The position numbers and the translations under genes are program-made. The notes under the pieces were generated by a model. The model ran no database searches and was not told the DNA's origin. It saw only the letters and a list, made by a program, of their open reading frames with translations. A stretch of DNA of 25,838 nucleotides from Sedimentisphaerales bacterium (lineage in GTDB: Bacteria; Planctomycetota; Phycisphaerae; Sedimentisphaerales; SG8-4): assembly GCA_016932895.1 (NCBI GenBank), contig JAFGCA010000279.1:1-25838 (forward strand), read 5' to 3'. Below are positions 16,193-23,429 of the stretch, piece after piece. Numbering within the stretch: position 1 is the first letter of the stretch; each line of letters starts with the position of its first letter.

Positions 16193-16852
16193 TTAGCGCA
16201 TGTTGACGACGATCTCGACGCGTCGGTTCTTGGCTTTGCCATCGGCCGTCGTGTTCGGCGCCACCGGCTGTGCCGGCCCACATCCGGCCGCCCGCACCTG
16301 GGCCTCCGGAATCCCACGCTGAATCAGGTACCGCGCCACGGACAACGCCCGCTGCGCCGACAGTTCCCAGTTGTCCTTCCAGGGCGACTTCTTGATGGGG
16401 TCGGTATCCGTGTGGCCCACCACGTCAATCTTCTTGCCGGCATAACTCTGTTTGAGAACGGACAGGATATGGTCCAACTCCGCGCTGGTAGCACTCTTGA
16501 GGGAAGCCTTGCCCGAAGCGAAAAGGATGGTGTTCTGCAGTGTCACCGTGATGGTTCCGGCGGCGGGATCGAACGACACGTCGTAGCCCTCGCCGAACCC
16601 GGTCGCCTCCGCCGGCGTCTTGTTCAACTCTTCGATCTGCCGCTGCAGCTCGTTGATCGTCTGCTGGTCCTGAGAAATCTGGGCGGCCATCTGCTGCTTC
16701 TCGGCCTGCATATTCTCGAACCGGCCCTTGAGATTCTGATGCTCGACGTTGAGGTAGTCGTACTTCTTCTTGTAGTCGGTGCAGCCGGACAACATGGAAA
16801 GGCAGACAAGGCAGACAACGGGAACGACGATCTTTGCGTTGGCGACTCGCAT
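16193..16852 (-). CDS. OmpA-type peptidoglycan-binding lipoprotein
   Basis: From ATG 16852 the product is 219 residues. It starts MRVANAKIVVPVVCLVCLSM and has a lipobox LSGC with Cys24 as the lipidated residue. A coiled coil follows (about residues 30-78, ending QRQIEELNK). The OmpA/MotB C-terminal domain spans about 95-217: VVGHTDTDPI, NWELSAQRALSVARYLIQRG, AAGCG and KNRRVEIVV, including the Asp149 and Arg210/211 positions used to bind diaminopimelate. It resembles Pal/YiaD-like envelope proteins that tie the outer membrane to the wall. A longer frame to 17029 is rejected because it runs into the prepilin peptidase gene and lacks the lipobox start. It is 41 bp downstream of that gene. Confidence 0.92.
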   Translation of the reverse strand: MRVANAKIVVPVVCLVCLSMLSGCTDYKKKYDYLNVEHQNLKGRFENMQAEKQQMAAQISQDQQTINELQRQIEELNKTPAEATGFGEGYDVSFDPAAGTITVTLQNTILFASGKASLKSATSAELDHILSVLKQSYAGKKIDVVGHTDTDPIKKSPWKDNWELSAQRALSVARYLIQRGIPEAQVRAAGCGPAQPVAPNTTADGKAKNRRVEIVVNMR

Positions 16853-16856
16853 TCGA

Positions 16857-16865
16857 CACCTCCTT
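16857..16865 (-). promoter_or_regulatory. Strong Shine-Dalgarno fixing the lipoprotein start
   Basis: The minus strand reads AAGGAGGTG followed by TCGA and the ATG at 16852. This near-perfect site decides the start against the longer upstream frame. Confidence 0.75.
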
Positions 16866-16893
16866 GCAATATGACAAACCCTACGTGGACGCC

Positions 16894-18057
16894 TCACTGG
16901 AGAAACATCAAAGCGAAGCGGTTCAGAATCCAGTCGTGGAAGATCATAACAGTCAAAACAGCTAAGGACAAGAACGGACCATAGGGAATCTGGCGAATTT
17001 TCTTGAAAAACATTTGAAAAATCGCCCACCCCAGGCCGAAAAACGGGGCGACAAAGAACGCGATCACGACCATCAAAGGTCCGATCACCGCACCGGCGGC
17101 CCCCATCAGGTGCACGTCACCCAGCCCCATGGCCTCCTTGCCGAAACCAAGCGTCCCCAGGATCCGCGTGGCCCAGACGACGGCGCAGCCGACGAAATAG
17201 CCGAAGACGCTGCCCAGCAAGCCGGCGAAGACCCGGTGCGTCACGAGGCCGGCCCACCACTGTCCCACCGGCCCGGGTCCCGTGAGAAAAGCCAGGGCAA
17301 GCAGCGAGCCGAAGATGATCGGCAGCAGGAAGACGATTTCCTTGAGCGATTCGAGGCGATGATGGTATTCGGGCTCCGCTTGGCCCACGTCGCCGCCTTT
17401 GGCAGCCTCGGGCGTCTTCCCCTCCGGCTCGGCCTCGTCGTAGCTGCGTTTGAGCAGGCCGGTGCGCATCAGCACGTAACTGATCGCCAGGCCTAAAGAG
17501 GCGCCGAGAGCGAGCGCTGCGGCCCGCGGCGAAGCGACCGGCAGCAGCGAAGCGGCCTCAATCCGCTCCGGGGCGATGAAATACCCCCCCACGGCCGAGC
17601 CGATGAAACCGGCCGCGGTGACCAGCCAGCAAATCGAAAGCGGAATGATCCAGAGTTCCAGGTCGATGCCCGAAGCGGCGATGAACGCCCCCAGCAACAC
17701 CAAGTGGATCAGGTACACGAACCAGCCCCCCTGCACCTGGATGCCGGGGCGAACGCCGGTGTAAAAATACAGAAGGTAGAGCCCCAGGAACGCCGACCCG
17801 GTCAGCAGCTCCACCACGAAATAGCGTCCCGAGATCGGCGCCTTGCAGTTGCGGCACTTCGCCCTCAGGAGAAGCCACGAGACCAGCGGGATGTTGTCAT
17901 AAAATCGAATCGCCTTGCCGCAGTGGGGGCAGGCCGAGCCCGGATGAACCAGAGACTTCTCCCGAGGCAGGCGGTAAATCACCACGTTGAGAAAGCTGCC
18001 GATACAACAGCCCATTGCAAAGATGAATACACAGACAATCCACTCCTGTCCCGTCAC
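16894..18057 (-). CDS. pilD: Prepilin peptidase (type IV leader peptidase/methyltransferase), enlarged
   Basis: A 387-residue integral membrane aspartyl protease that cleaves and N-methylates type IV pilin-like leaders. The N-terminal domain has [16 protein letters not shown] and four zinc-type cysteines, C43-X2-C46 and C68-X2-C71 (CPHCG...CRNCK). The catalytic aspartates are Asp132 in [11 protein letters not shown] and Asp314 in the GxGD motif [14 protein letters not shown]. Typical enzymes are 230-290 residues. This one has an extra segment of about 100 residues between the two aspartates, including an acidic cytosolic loop ([20 protein letters not shown]). The start is GTG at 18057 with GGGAGG four bases upstream; the ATG overlapping it is out of frame. 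It follows argG by 45 bp. Confidence 0.93.
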   Translation of the reverse strand: MTGQEWIVCVFIFAMGCCIGSFLNVVIYRLPREKSLVHPGSACPHCGKAIRFYDNIPLVSWLLLRAKCRNCKAPISGRYFVVELLTGSAFLGLYLLYFYTGVRPGIQVQGGWFVYLIHLVLLGAFIAASGIDLELWIIPLSICWLVTAAGFIGSAVGGYFIAPERIEAASLLPVASPRAAALALGASLGLAISYVLMRTGLLKRSYDEAEPEGKTPEAAKGGDVGQAEPEYHHRLESLKEIVFLLPIIFGSLLALAFLTGPGPVGQWWAGLVTHRVFAGLLGSVFGYFVGCAVVWATRILGTLGFGKEAMGLGDVHLMGAAGAVIGPLMVVIAFFVAPFFGLGWAIFQMFFKKIRQIPYGPFLSLAVLTVMIFHDWILNRFALMFLQ

Positions 18058-18102
18058 ATTGCCTCCCGTGCAAACGTGCTTGCCTGCCTCATCGTTGCGC
18101 CG

Positions 18103-19338
18103 CTATGATTTTGTGCCGCGTTGGCCCTTGCGATGGACGATGCCGGCCACCTTCACGGGCAGCCCGAACAGGCGAATGAATCCCTTGGCGTCCATCTGAT
18201 CGTATTCGGCCCCCATCTTGAAGCTCGCCAGATCGCTCTGGTACAGGCTGTAGGGGCTCTTCATACCCGCCGGCGTGCACTGGCCTTTGAAGAGCTTCAT
18301 GCGGACCTCGCCGGTGACGTTGCGCTGCGTCGCGTCCACGAAGGCGTCGAGCGACTCGCGAAGCTGGCAGAACCAGAGCCCGTAGTAGACCAGCTCGGCG
18401 TATTTGAGCGCCACCTGCTGCTTGTAGTGCATCGTCTCCCGGTCCAGCGTCAGGCTCTCCAGGGCCTTGTGGGCCGCCATGAGAATGGCTCCGCCGGGCG
18501 TTTCGTAGACCCCGCGCGACTTCATGCCCACGAGGCGGTTCTCGACGAGGTCGACCTGCCCGACGGCGTGCTTGCCGCCCAGGTCGTTGAGGGTCTCGAG
18601 CATGGTCACCGGGCTGGTCAGCTTGCCGTCCAGCTTCATCGGCACGCCTTCATGGAAGCCGATGGTGACGTAGTCGGGCTTGGCCGGCGCCTTCGAGACG
18701 GGCTTGGAAATGACGAACAGGTCGTCCTTGGGCTCGTTGGCCGGGTCTTCGAGGTCCGCGCCTTCGTGGCTGATGTGCCAGATGTTGCGATCGCGCGAAT
18801 AGATCTTCTTCTTGCTCTGCTCGATGGGAATCTTGTGCTTCTTGGCGTAGTCCACCGCCGCCTCGCGCGACGTGAGCTTGAATTTCGGGTCCTTCCAGGG
18901 AGCAACGATCTTCAGCGTCGGATCGAGCGCCATGAAGGTGATCTCGAAGCGGACCTGGTCGTTGCCCTTGCCCGTGGCGCCGTGGGCGACGGCGCTTGCC
19001 TTCTCGGCATGGGCAACGTCCACCTGGTGCTTGGCGATCAGGGGCCTGGCCACGCTGGTGCCCAGCAGGTAGCCGTTCTCGTAGACGGCGCCGGACTTCA
19101 GCAGAGGCCAGAGATAGTCCTCGACGAACTCGCGTCGCAGGTCCTTGACCACGCACTTGGCCGCACCGCTGGCCAGAGCCTTCTTCTTGATCCCGGCCAG
19201 CTCATCGCCCTGCCCCAGCTCGGCCGCAAACGCGATGACCTCGTAGCCGTAGGTCTCCTTCAACCAGGGCAGGATCACGCTCGTGTCCAGCCCGCCGCTG
19301 TACGCCAGCACCACTTTCTCTTTCTTTGCCATTGCCAT
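18103..19338 (-). CDS. argG: Argininosuccinate synthase
   Basis: A 411-residue, full-length ArgG. It joins citrulline and aspartate with ATP to give argininosuccinate, the penultimate step of arginine synthesis, in the cytoplasm. The N-type ATP pyrophosphatase P-loop is AYSGGLDTS (residues 12-20). Substrate motifs [15 protein letters not shown] (118-132), [13 protein letters not shown] and [13 protein letters not shown] are all present. The start is ATG 19338, with GAGGG 7 bases upstream; a second ATG two codons later is possible. The in-frame upstream extension to 19404 coincides with the promoter and is rejected. No other arginine gene is adjacent. Prepilin peptidase and lipoprotein genes lie downstream in the same direction. 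Confidence 0.97.
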   Translation of the reverse strand: MAMAKKEKVVLAYSGGLDTSVILPWLKETYGYEVIAFAAELGQGDELAGIKKKALASGAAKCVVKDLRREFVEDYLWPLLKSGAVYENGYLLGTSVARPLIAKHQVDVAHAEKASAVAHGATGKGNDQVRFEITFMALDPTLKIVAPWKDPKFKLTSREAAVDYAKKHKIPIEQSKKKIYSRDRNIWHISHEGADLEDPANEPKDDLFVISKPVSKAPAKPDYVTIGFHEGVPMKLDGKLTSPVTMLETLNDLGGKHAVGQVDLVENRLVGMKSRGVYETPGGAILMAAHKALESLTLDRETMHYKQQVALKYAELVYYGLWFCQLRESLDAFVDATQRNVTGEVRMKLFKGQCTPAGMKSPYSLYQSDLASFKMGAEYDQMDAKGFIRLFGLPVKVAGIVHRKGQRGTKS

Positions 19339-19375
19339 TACCGTTCCCTCGAACAGAACTTCCAGAAAAACCCGG

Positions 19376-19404
19376 ATTATAAGGGTCCACCAGCGGAAGT
19401 TCAA
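19376..19404 (-). promoter_or_regulatory. Sigma70 promoter of argG
   Basis: On the minus strand TTGAAC (19404-19399) is separated by exactly 17 bases from TATAAT (19381-19376). Transcription should start near 19369, leaving a leader of about 30 bases with the GAGGG ribosome site. Confidence 0.75.
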
Positions 19405-19451
19405 CGGAATATTAGAGGAGCTGGCGCATCGTCTTTCTGCAATCTCCGGGA

Positions 19452-19481
19452 CGGCGCTGTTCTGGACCTCGAACAGCGCCG
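19452..19481. other. 11-bp perfect stem-loop between the pseudopilin-like gene and argG
   Basis: CGGCGCTGTTC (19452-19462) and GAACAGCGCCG (19471-19481) pair perfectly around an 8-base loop. It lies about 100 bp past the stop of the upstream minus-strand gene. No T-run follows, so it is not a classical intrinsic terminator. It may be a terminator helper, an RNA-stability element or an operator upstream of the argG promoter. Confidence 0.5.
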
Positions 19482-19586
19482 GGTGGCAGCGTCAAGTCCG
19501 AAAGGCTTGGTGATGGCTCAACGCCCAGGGCTCGTACAACGCCGTACGGATCCGACGAAATCGGATGCCGATGCACCGCCGACCGG

Positions 19587-21785
19587 CTACTTCGCGAACG
19601 TGATCTGTGGAACCTCTCTGCCCAGCCGCTTGCAGGTCTCCTCCAGCTTCTGCCGAAATTCCTCGGGTTTCAGGAATTCGACGTGGCCGTCCAGGAACAC
19701 AGCGTTGACTCCATCGCTGCAGAACTCCGGGTTCTCGTACACCAAGATATTGCGATAGTTCATCGCCCTGGTCTGTCCGCCGAGGTGCAGGTAGCTCGGG
19801 CCGGAAAAGTCCTTCGGCTTGCGTGGAGATTCCCAGACGCTCGCGCCGCTTACGTAGGGTTCCAGCTTCGCCAGTTCGTCCGGAAACCGACCGTCGTTGT
19901 CCTCCGCCCACATGTGCAAAGCCACACCGATCTGCTTCAAGTTCGACATGGACGCGACCCGGCGAGCCTGGTTGCGAGCCCGGTCCAGCGCGGGCATCAG
20001 AACCCCGGCCCCCACGGCTCCTCCCGCGACGGCGCCCATGCTCATCTCCATGCCGGGGCCGCGATAGTGCGAATGCAGTCCCTCGGGCCCGAAGTAGCTG
20101 TATTGCACGGAGGGCCCCATGTCCTTGGCGATATGATCGAGCGCCGGCAGCATCACGGGCAACTTGACCTTGGCCTGCATCGCGCCCATCGTGAGCATGG
20201 GCCAGAACTGCTGAAGCTGCATCCGCATCTGGTTGAACTGGACCGCGGAATCGGTATACGTCAGGCCGATCAGATTCTCGGGCAACTGCGGCCGGATCTT
20301 CTTGAAGCCATCCGTATCGGCAAGAGATTTGCCGTCGGAGCCTCTCGATATGAGCTGCTTGACGCCGAGGTTGCACAACGCGGAATTGGACCCGATAACG
20401 ACGTGATCGTCGGCGACCGACCAGGTCGGCATGACCTGAGCAAAGGCCAACGGCGCCACGGCCCAGACGTGCACGGTTCGCCCGTCCTGCTGCTGCGAGC
20501 TGATCTGGAGCACGCCGTCGCTCTCGGCGCTGATGAACTTGCCCAGAGACGTCATCGTCTGCTCGAAGAGTTCGGCGTCGCTGAGCTTGGCGACGGCGAC
20601 GAAGCCGCCCATGGGGGCCTCCGCCATCGTGCCGGCCGGAAGCGTATAGTAGAGAGCCGGCCCGGGCAGACTCTTGAGCAGGCCCTCGCGAATGCGGCAT
20701 TGGATCGCGGATTCGAGTTCCTTGATTCCCTCCTGAATCTCCGGATACATGTCGTCGGGCGAGATCGTCTTCACCACGTTCATGGCCAGATCGTACGTGG
20801 CCGCGACGTCCCAGTTCATCGCGCCGGCCTGCACCGCCCGACCGTCCACGGCCCGGAACCACGCCGGGTTCACCGGCTTGAACGTGCCGGGCAAACCCGT
20901 CGCCGGCGTGGGCATCTCCACCAGCGAACGGACGACCACGTCCGGCCCGGAGAAGCCGACCCGTTCCGTGGTGGTCTTGACGCCGCTCAGGCCCAGTTCC
21001 TTGATCACCGCCGAGAGCATGTCCATTTCCTCGTCGGCGCCCTCCTTCCGCCCGAACGCATCGATGAAGCGCAGCGCCTTCTGCACGTCGATATGGGCCA
21101 GGAAGACGTCGTTGCCGCCGGGGATGCGCTGGAGATTCTGCCAGGCCGCAGGACGCGGGCTGCCCAGGTGTTTCGTCGCCGCGCCGCTGCCGTCGTTGAC
21201 CGCCGCGACAAGATAGTTGCCCGCCCAACCCCAGTACAGGGGGACGTCGTCGGGGGCATCCACGGTGTGCATCGTGAGCGAGCCGACCTGGGTCCGGCCG
21301 ATCTCGCCCTCGCCGACCATCGCCTCCAGCTTGCTCACCGCTGCGGCTATTTCCGCCTTGCGCTCGCCCGCATCCACGATGGCGAACGCGCAGATCGGCG
21401 GCCCATCCTCCACGGCCACCCGGGCGATCCCCACGCAAAACGGCCGGCTCGCAAGCAACTGAACGTAGCCCAATATCGCCTCGATTTGTTTGGGGACGTT
21501 CGCATCGTTCGACTCCCGGCCCGCCAGGGCCAGCAGCTCAGCCTTGATCGGCCGGTAGAAGCCCTGCGTGCTCGGATCGTTCCAGATCCGTCCCAAAATG
21601 CTCTTCTCGAAATCCCCCTTGACCGCGTCGCACCCGCCGGTCGCCACAAAAGCCACGACATCGTCGGGCAACACCTTGAGCAACGCCTCCGCCGCAGAGT
21701 CCGCCGCAACCGCCGGCGCCACGCCAAAACCCACAACCAGAACCACTGCCACACAAACCCGAAAAACCCACTCAGACCGAACCAT
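19587..21785 (-). CDS. Exported protein with pseudopilin-like C-terminal (DUF1559-type/DGH) domain
   Basis: A 732-residue protein with a signal peptide (MVRSEWVFRVCVAVVLVVGF ending PAVAA). Residues ~30-570 are an alpha/beta region resembling DUF3352-like proteins of planctomycetes (PDDVVAFVATGGCDAV, NDVFLAHIDVQKALRFID). The tail begins with a glycine/alanine-rich hydrophobic stretch, then VLMPALDRARNQARRVASMS and NLKQIGVALHMWAEDNDGRF, the helix and motif of planctomycete type II secretion-like pseudopilins. It ends with AVFLDGHVEFLKPEEF, the 'DGH' signature. The fold of a pseudopilin head is thus attached to an exported protein rather than to a cleavable prepilin leader. Function is unknown. 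AAGGGAG lies upstream of ATG 21785. It is transcribed in the same direction as the nucleotidyltransferase pair. Confidence 0.88.
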   Translation of the reverse strand: MVRSEWVFRVCVAVVLVVGFGVAPAVAADSAAEALLKVLPDDVVAFVATGGCDAVKGDFEKSILGRIWNDPSTQGFYRPIKAELLALAGRESNDANVPKQIEAILGYVQLLASRPFCVGIARVAVEDGPPICAFAIVDAGERKAEIAAAVSKLEAMVGEGEIGRTQVGSLTMHTVDAPDDVPLYWGWAGNYLVAAVNDGSGAATKHLGSPRPAAWQNLQRIPGGNDVFLAHIDVQKALRFIDAFGRKEGADEEMDMLSAVIKELGLSGVKTTTERVGFSGPDVVVRSLVEMPTPATGLPGTFKPVNPAWFRAVDGRAVQAGAMNWDVAATYDLAMNVVKTISPDDMYPEIQEGIKELESAIQCRIREGLLKSLPGPALYYTLPAGTMAEAPMGGFVAVAKLSDAELFEQTMTSLGKFISAESDGVLQISSQQQDGRTVHVWAVAPLAFAQVMPTWSVADDHVVIGSNSALCNLGVKQLISRGSDGKSLADTDGFKKIRPQLPENLIGLTYTDSAVQFNQMRMQLQQFWPMLTMGAMQAKVKLPVMLPALDHIAKDMGPSVQYSYFGPEGLHSHYRGPGMEMSMGAVAGGAVGAGVLMPALDRARNQARRVASMSNLKQIGVALHMWAEDNDGRFPDELAKLEPYVSGASVWESPRKPKDFSGPSYLHLGGQTRAMNYRNILVYENPEFCSDGVNAVFLDGHVEFLKPEEFRQKLEETCKRLGREVPQITFAK

Positions 21786-21831
21786 ACCGTTCTCCCTTCA
21801 ACACAAAAGGTCAAAATATCCGCGAGTCTTG

Positions 21832-21859
21832 ATTATATCAGCAGCCATTCGCTTCATAA
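21832..21859 (-). promoter_or_regulatory. Extended -10 promoter of the pseudopilin-like gene
   Basis: The minus strand reads TGATATAAT, an extended -10 (TATAAT at 21837-21832), with a poor -35 (TTATGA, 21859-21854) 16 bases further upstream. The start would lie near 21825, about 40 bases before the ATG. It overlaps the end of the upstream nucleotidyltransferase gene. Confidence 0.5.
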
Positions 21860-22158
21860 AGCACTCTGCCTTCCGCAAGTATCTCCTTCATGAAGCTGTC
21901 GCCCATCGCGAGACGCTCGTTGATTTTCTCCGGCGTCCGCACGAGCAAATCGACGGGAAAACCCGGCCGCAGCTTCATCTGAATCTCCACAGCCTTGTCG
22001 ACGCTGCGTCCTTCAAAGCGTCCGACCACGAGAATGTCCACATCCGAATCCGCGCCGACAGCCCCACGCGCATGAGACCCAAACAGAATCACACGTTCGG
22101 CCCCGAACTCCTCGCCGACCCTCCGTCCAAACGCTTCAATCTGATTCATCGCTACCAT
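21838..22158 (-). CDS. MNT-type nucleotidyltransferase domain protein
   Basis: A 106-residue minimal nucleotidyltransferase. The active-site signature is LFGSHARGAVGADSDVDILV (Gly27-Ser28 and Asp39, Asp41), followed by PVDLLVRTPEKI and a C-terminal LAEGRVLYEANGC. MNT proteins usually pair with a HEPN (DUF86) RNase as toxin-antitoxin modules, where the MNT adds AMP to the HEPN partner. No HEPN gene is present here. ATG 22158 is used; ATG 22149 is equally possible. It lies 9 bp after another nucleotidyltransferase gene, suggesting one transcript. Confidence 0.88.
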   Translation of the reverse strand: MVAMNQIEAFGRRVGEEFGAERVILFGSHARGAVGADSDVDILVVGRFEGRSVDKAVEIQMKLRPGFPVDLLVRTPEKINERLAMGDSFMKEILAEGRVLYEANGC

Positions 22159-22167
22159 GAATCATTC

Positions 22168-22482
22168 TCAGCCATCATTATAGACCATTTCCAGAGATTT
22201 CAGGATGTGGGAGCGACGGATGTAGTTGTCGCTTTGCTCAACTGCCGCGTGCTCCACCAGGTCGACTTGTCGCCCCAGAACCTCCGACAGCTCATCCTGG
22301 ATGCGCACGAGATCCACAAGGCTCGGCTCGCATCCTGCCGCGAACTCCACCAGGACGTCCACATCGCTGTCTGGCCGAAAATCATCGCGCAGAACCGAAC
22401 CGAACAGCGCCAGCCGGCAAATCTGATGCCGCCCGCAAAACGCCCCGATCAAATCTCGCGGAACCGTGATCTGCAAACCCAT
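22168..22482 (-). CDS. MNT-type nucleotidyltransferase (MntA-like)
   Basis: From ATG 22482 the product is 104 residues. ITVPRDLIGAFCGRHQICRL leads to the signature LFGSVLRDDFRPDSDVDVLV (Gly28-Ser29 and Asp40, Asp42) and GRQVDLVEH. The C-terminal RSHILKSLEMVY matches the MntA/Nucleotidyltransferase_2 group, which normally precedes a HEPN gene. The second gene here is instead a different MNT. The start is chosen from GGGAG 8 bases upstream; two in-frame ATGs at 22506 and 22512 would add 8-10 residues. A promoter fits just upstream. Confidence 0.9.
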   Translation of the reverse strand: MGLQITVPRDLIGAFCGRHQICRLALFGSVLRDDFRPDSDVDVLVEFAAGCEPSLVDLVRIQDELSEVLGRQVDLVEHAAVEQSDNYIRRSHILKSLEMVYNDG

Positions 22483-22523
22483 ACAAGCCACTCCCGATAC
22501 GATCATACCCATAGCACAGCATC

Positions 22524-22553
22524 AGTATAGCACCCAACCGCACCAGGAGACAA
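22524..22553 (-). promoter_or_regulatory. Promoter of the nucleotidyltransferase pair
   Basis: On the minus strand TTGTCT (22553-22548), an 18-base spacer and TATACT (22529-22524) make a moderate sigma70 site. Transcription would start near 22517, giving a 35-base leader to ATG 22482. Confidence 0.5.
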
Positions 22554-22574
22554 CAGCGAAGTGAACAACCCGCT

Positions 22575-23429
22575 TCAAGCCCAGTCACACCGATACGACT
22601 CCGGCACCTCCTCCAGGCTCGAAAACACATCCTTCTCCGGAAACGCCGCATGAGCCAGCGGCTCTACCAACTTCTTGTCCCTGGTAATGATGCCATCCGC
22701 GCGACTCAACAAAACGACGTAGCCCATATCCTGGTAGTCATGCTCTGCGTTTTCCTCTCCGGGAGAGTCGCCCGTTTCGTGGAGATAGTAGTACTCGCGA
22801 AGGACAATATCAGTAAGGCAGCAATACTGCCAAGCCATCCAATCAGCTGACAAACAGAACTTCTTCTCATCTCTCACCCAATCCGTAGGCACCTGAGTCA
22901 GCGCAATCTCTCTGAAGGAAGTGTCCTCAATACTCTTCGCAAACGCTGCCAAGCGAGCACGTCTGTCTCTGGGCTGTCCCTTGCAGTCGGGAAGCACCTC
23001 CGTTTGGCAGTCTGCGCCTATGTTGCTGAGCTTGCGGACCGCATCAAGAAGGGAGACTCGCGCAAATCTGAAGCCTACTTCTTGCTTTTCGGCAAGCTCA
23101 TCATCGCTGAAGGCATGGTCTGCCCTCACGGGGCCCGCGCGGAGTCGCCGGGTCCTCTGGATATCTGCAAGCCACCCCGGGAAGGGACACGAGTGCCGGC
23201 CCTCCCATCGCATCAGATCCTCGCTACGGGAACAGTAGTAGGCGCCAGCTTGGAGAAGAGCAAGACAACGACCAAGCAATTCTCTCTTCTTCAATGCGGA
23301 ACTCGTCGCGCATTCATACAAGAGCACCTCCGAAACGAGGAGACAATGGTTCTTCGCGAAGGCACACAGATTGTCGAGCTTGATTCCATCGAACGCACTC
23401 TTGTCGATGACGATCTGTTTTGGCTTCAT
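22575..23429 (-). CDS. PIN-like domain protein, apparently carrying an in-frame insertion
   Basis: A 284-residue protein of no family I can name. The ends look PIN-like: IVIDKSAFDGI (Asp9) with SEVLLYE (Glu34/Glu39) at the N-terminus, and HDYQDMGYVVLLSRADGIIT then RDKKLVEPLA (Asp231/234, Asp245, Asp251) at the C-terminus. This is the spacing of acidic residues in PIN ribonucleases and the usual 'D..i.TrD..l' ending. The middle is longer than in toxin PINs. Residues about 76-107 (GRHSCPFPGWLADIQRTRR onwards) are proline/arginine-rich, from a GC-rich stretch unlike its surroundings, and may be an inserted repeat read in frame. The ATG overlaps the aroDE stop as ATGA, so translation is probably coupled. 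The gene is visibly less GC-rich than aroDE. Confidence 0.8.
   Translation of the reverse strand: MKPKQIVIDKSAFDGIKLDNLCAFAKNHCLLVSEVLLYECATSSALKKRELLGRCLALLQAGAYYCSRSEDLMRWEGRHSCPFPGWLADIQRTRRLRAGPVRADHAFSDDELAEKQEVGFRFARVSLLDAVRKLSNIGADCQTEVLPDCKGQPRDRRARLAAFAKSIEDTSFREIALTQVPTDWVRDEKKFCLSADWMAWQYCCLTDIVLREYYYLHETGDSPGEENAEHDYQDMGYVVLLSRADGIITRDKKLVEPLAHAAFPEKDVFSSLEEVPESYRCDWA
23109..23206. repeat. Possible ~98-bp GC-rich repeat inserted in the PIN-like gene
   Basis: The stretch from AAGGCATGGTCTGCCCTCAC to the GCCGGCCCTCCC end is much more GC-rich than the coding DNA on both sides and translates to an Arg/Pro/Trp-rich segment without similarity to the PIN fold. The length stays in frame with no stop. 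I infer insertion of a dispersed intergenic repeat; no second copy is present in this window, so this is unproven. Confidence 0.3.

Noticed and set aside
16853..17029. Longer start for the OmpA-type lipoprotein
   Set aside because: It overlaps the prepilin peptidase gene and hides the lipobox signal. A near-perfect ribosome site marks ATG 16852.
19452..19481. Intrinsic terminator after the pseudopilin-like gene
   Set aside because: The stem is strong but no T-run follows on the transcribed strand, so it is recorded only as a stem-loop.
18121..19758. A 545-codon plus-strand open frame over argG
   Set aside because: ArgG on the minus strand is unmistakable, so this is an antisense shadow.
19683..21893. 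A 736-codon plus-strand open frame over the pseudopilin-like gene
   Set aside because: It is antisense to a gene with signal peptide, promoter and ribosome site. The translation is His/Arg-rich noise.
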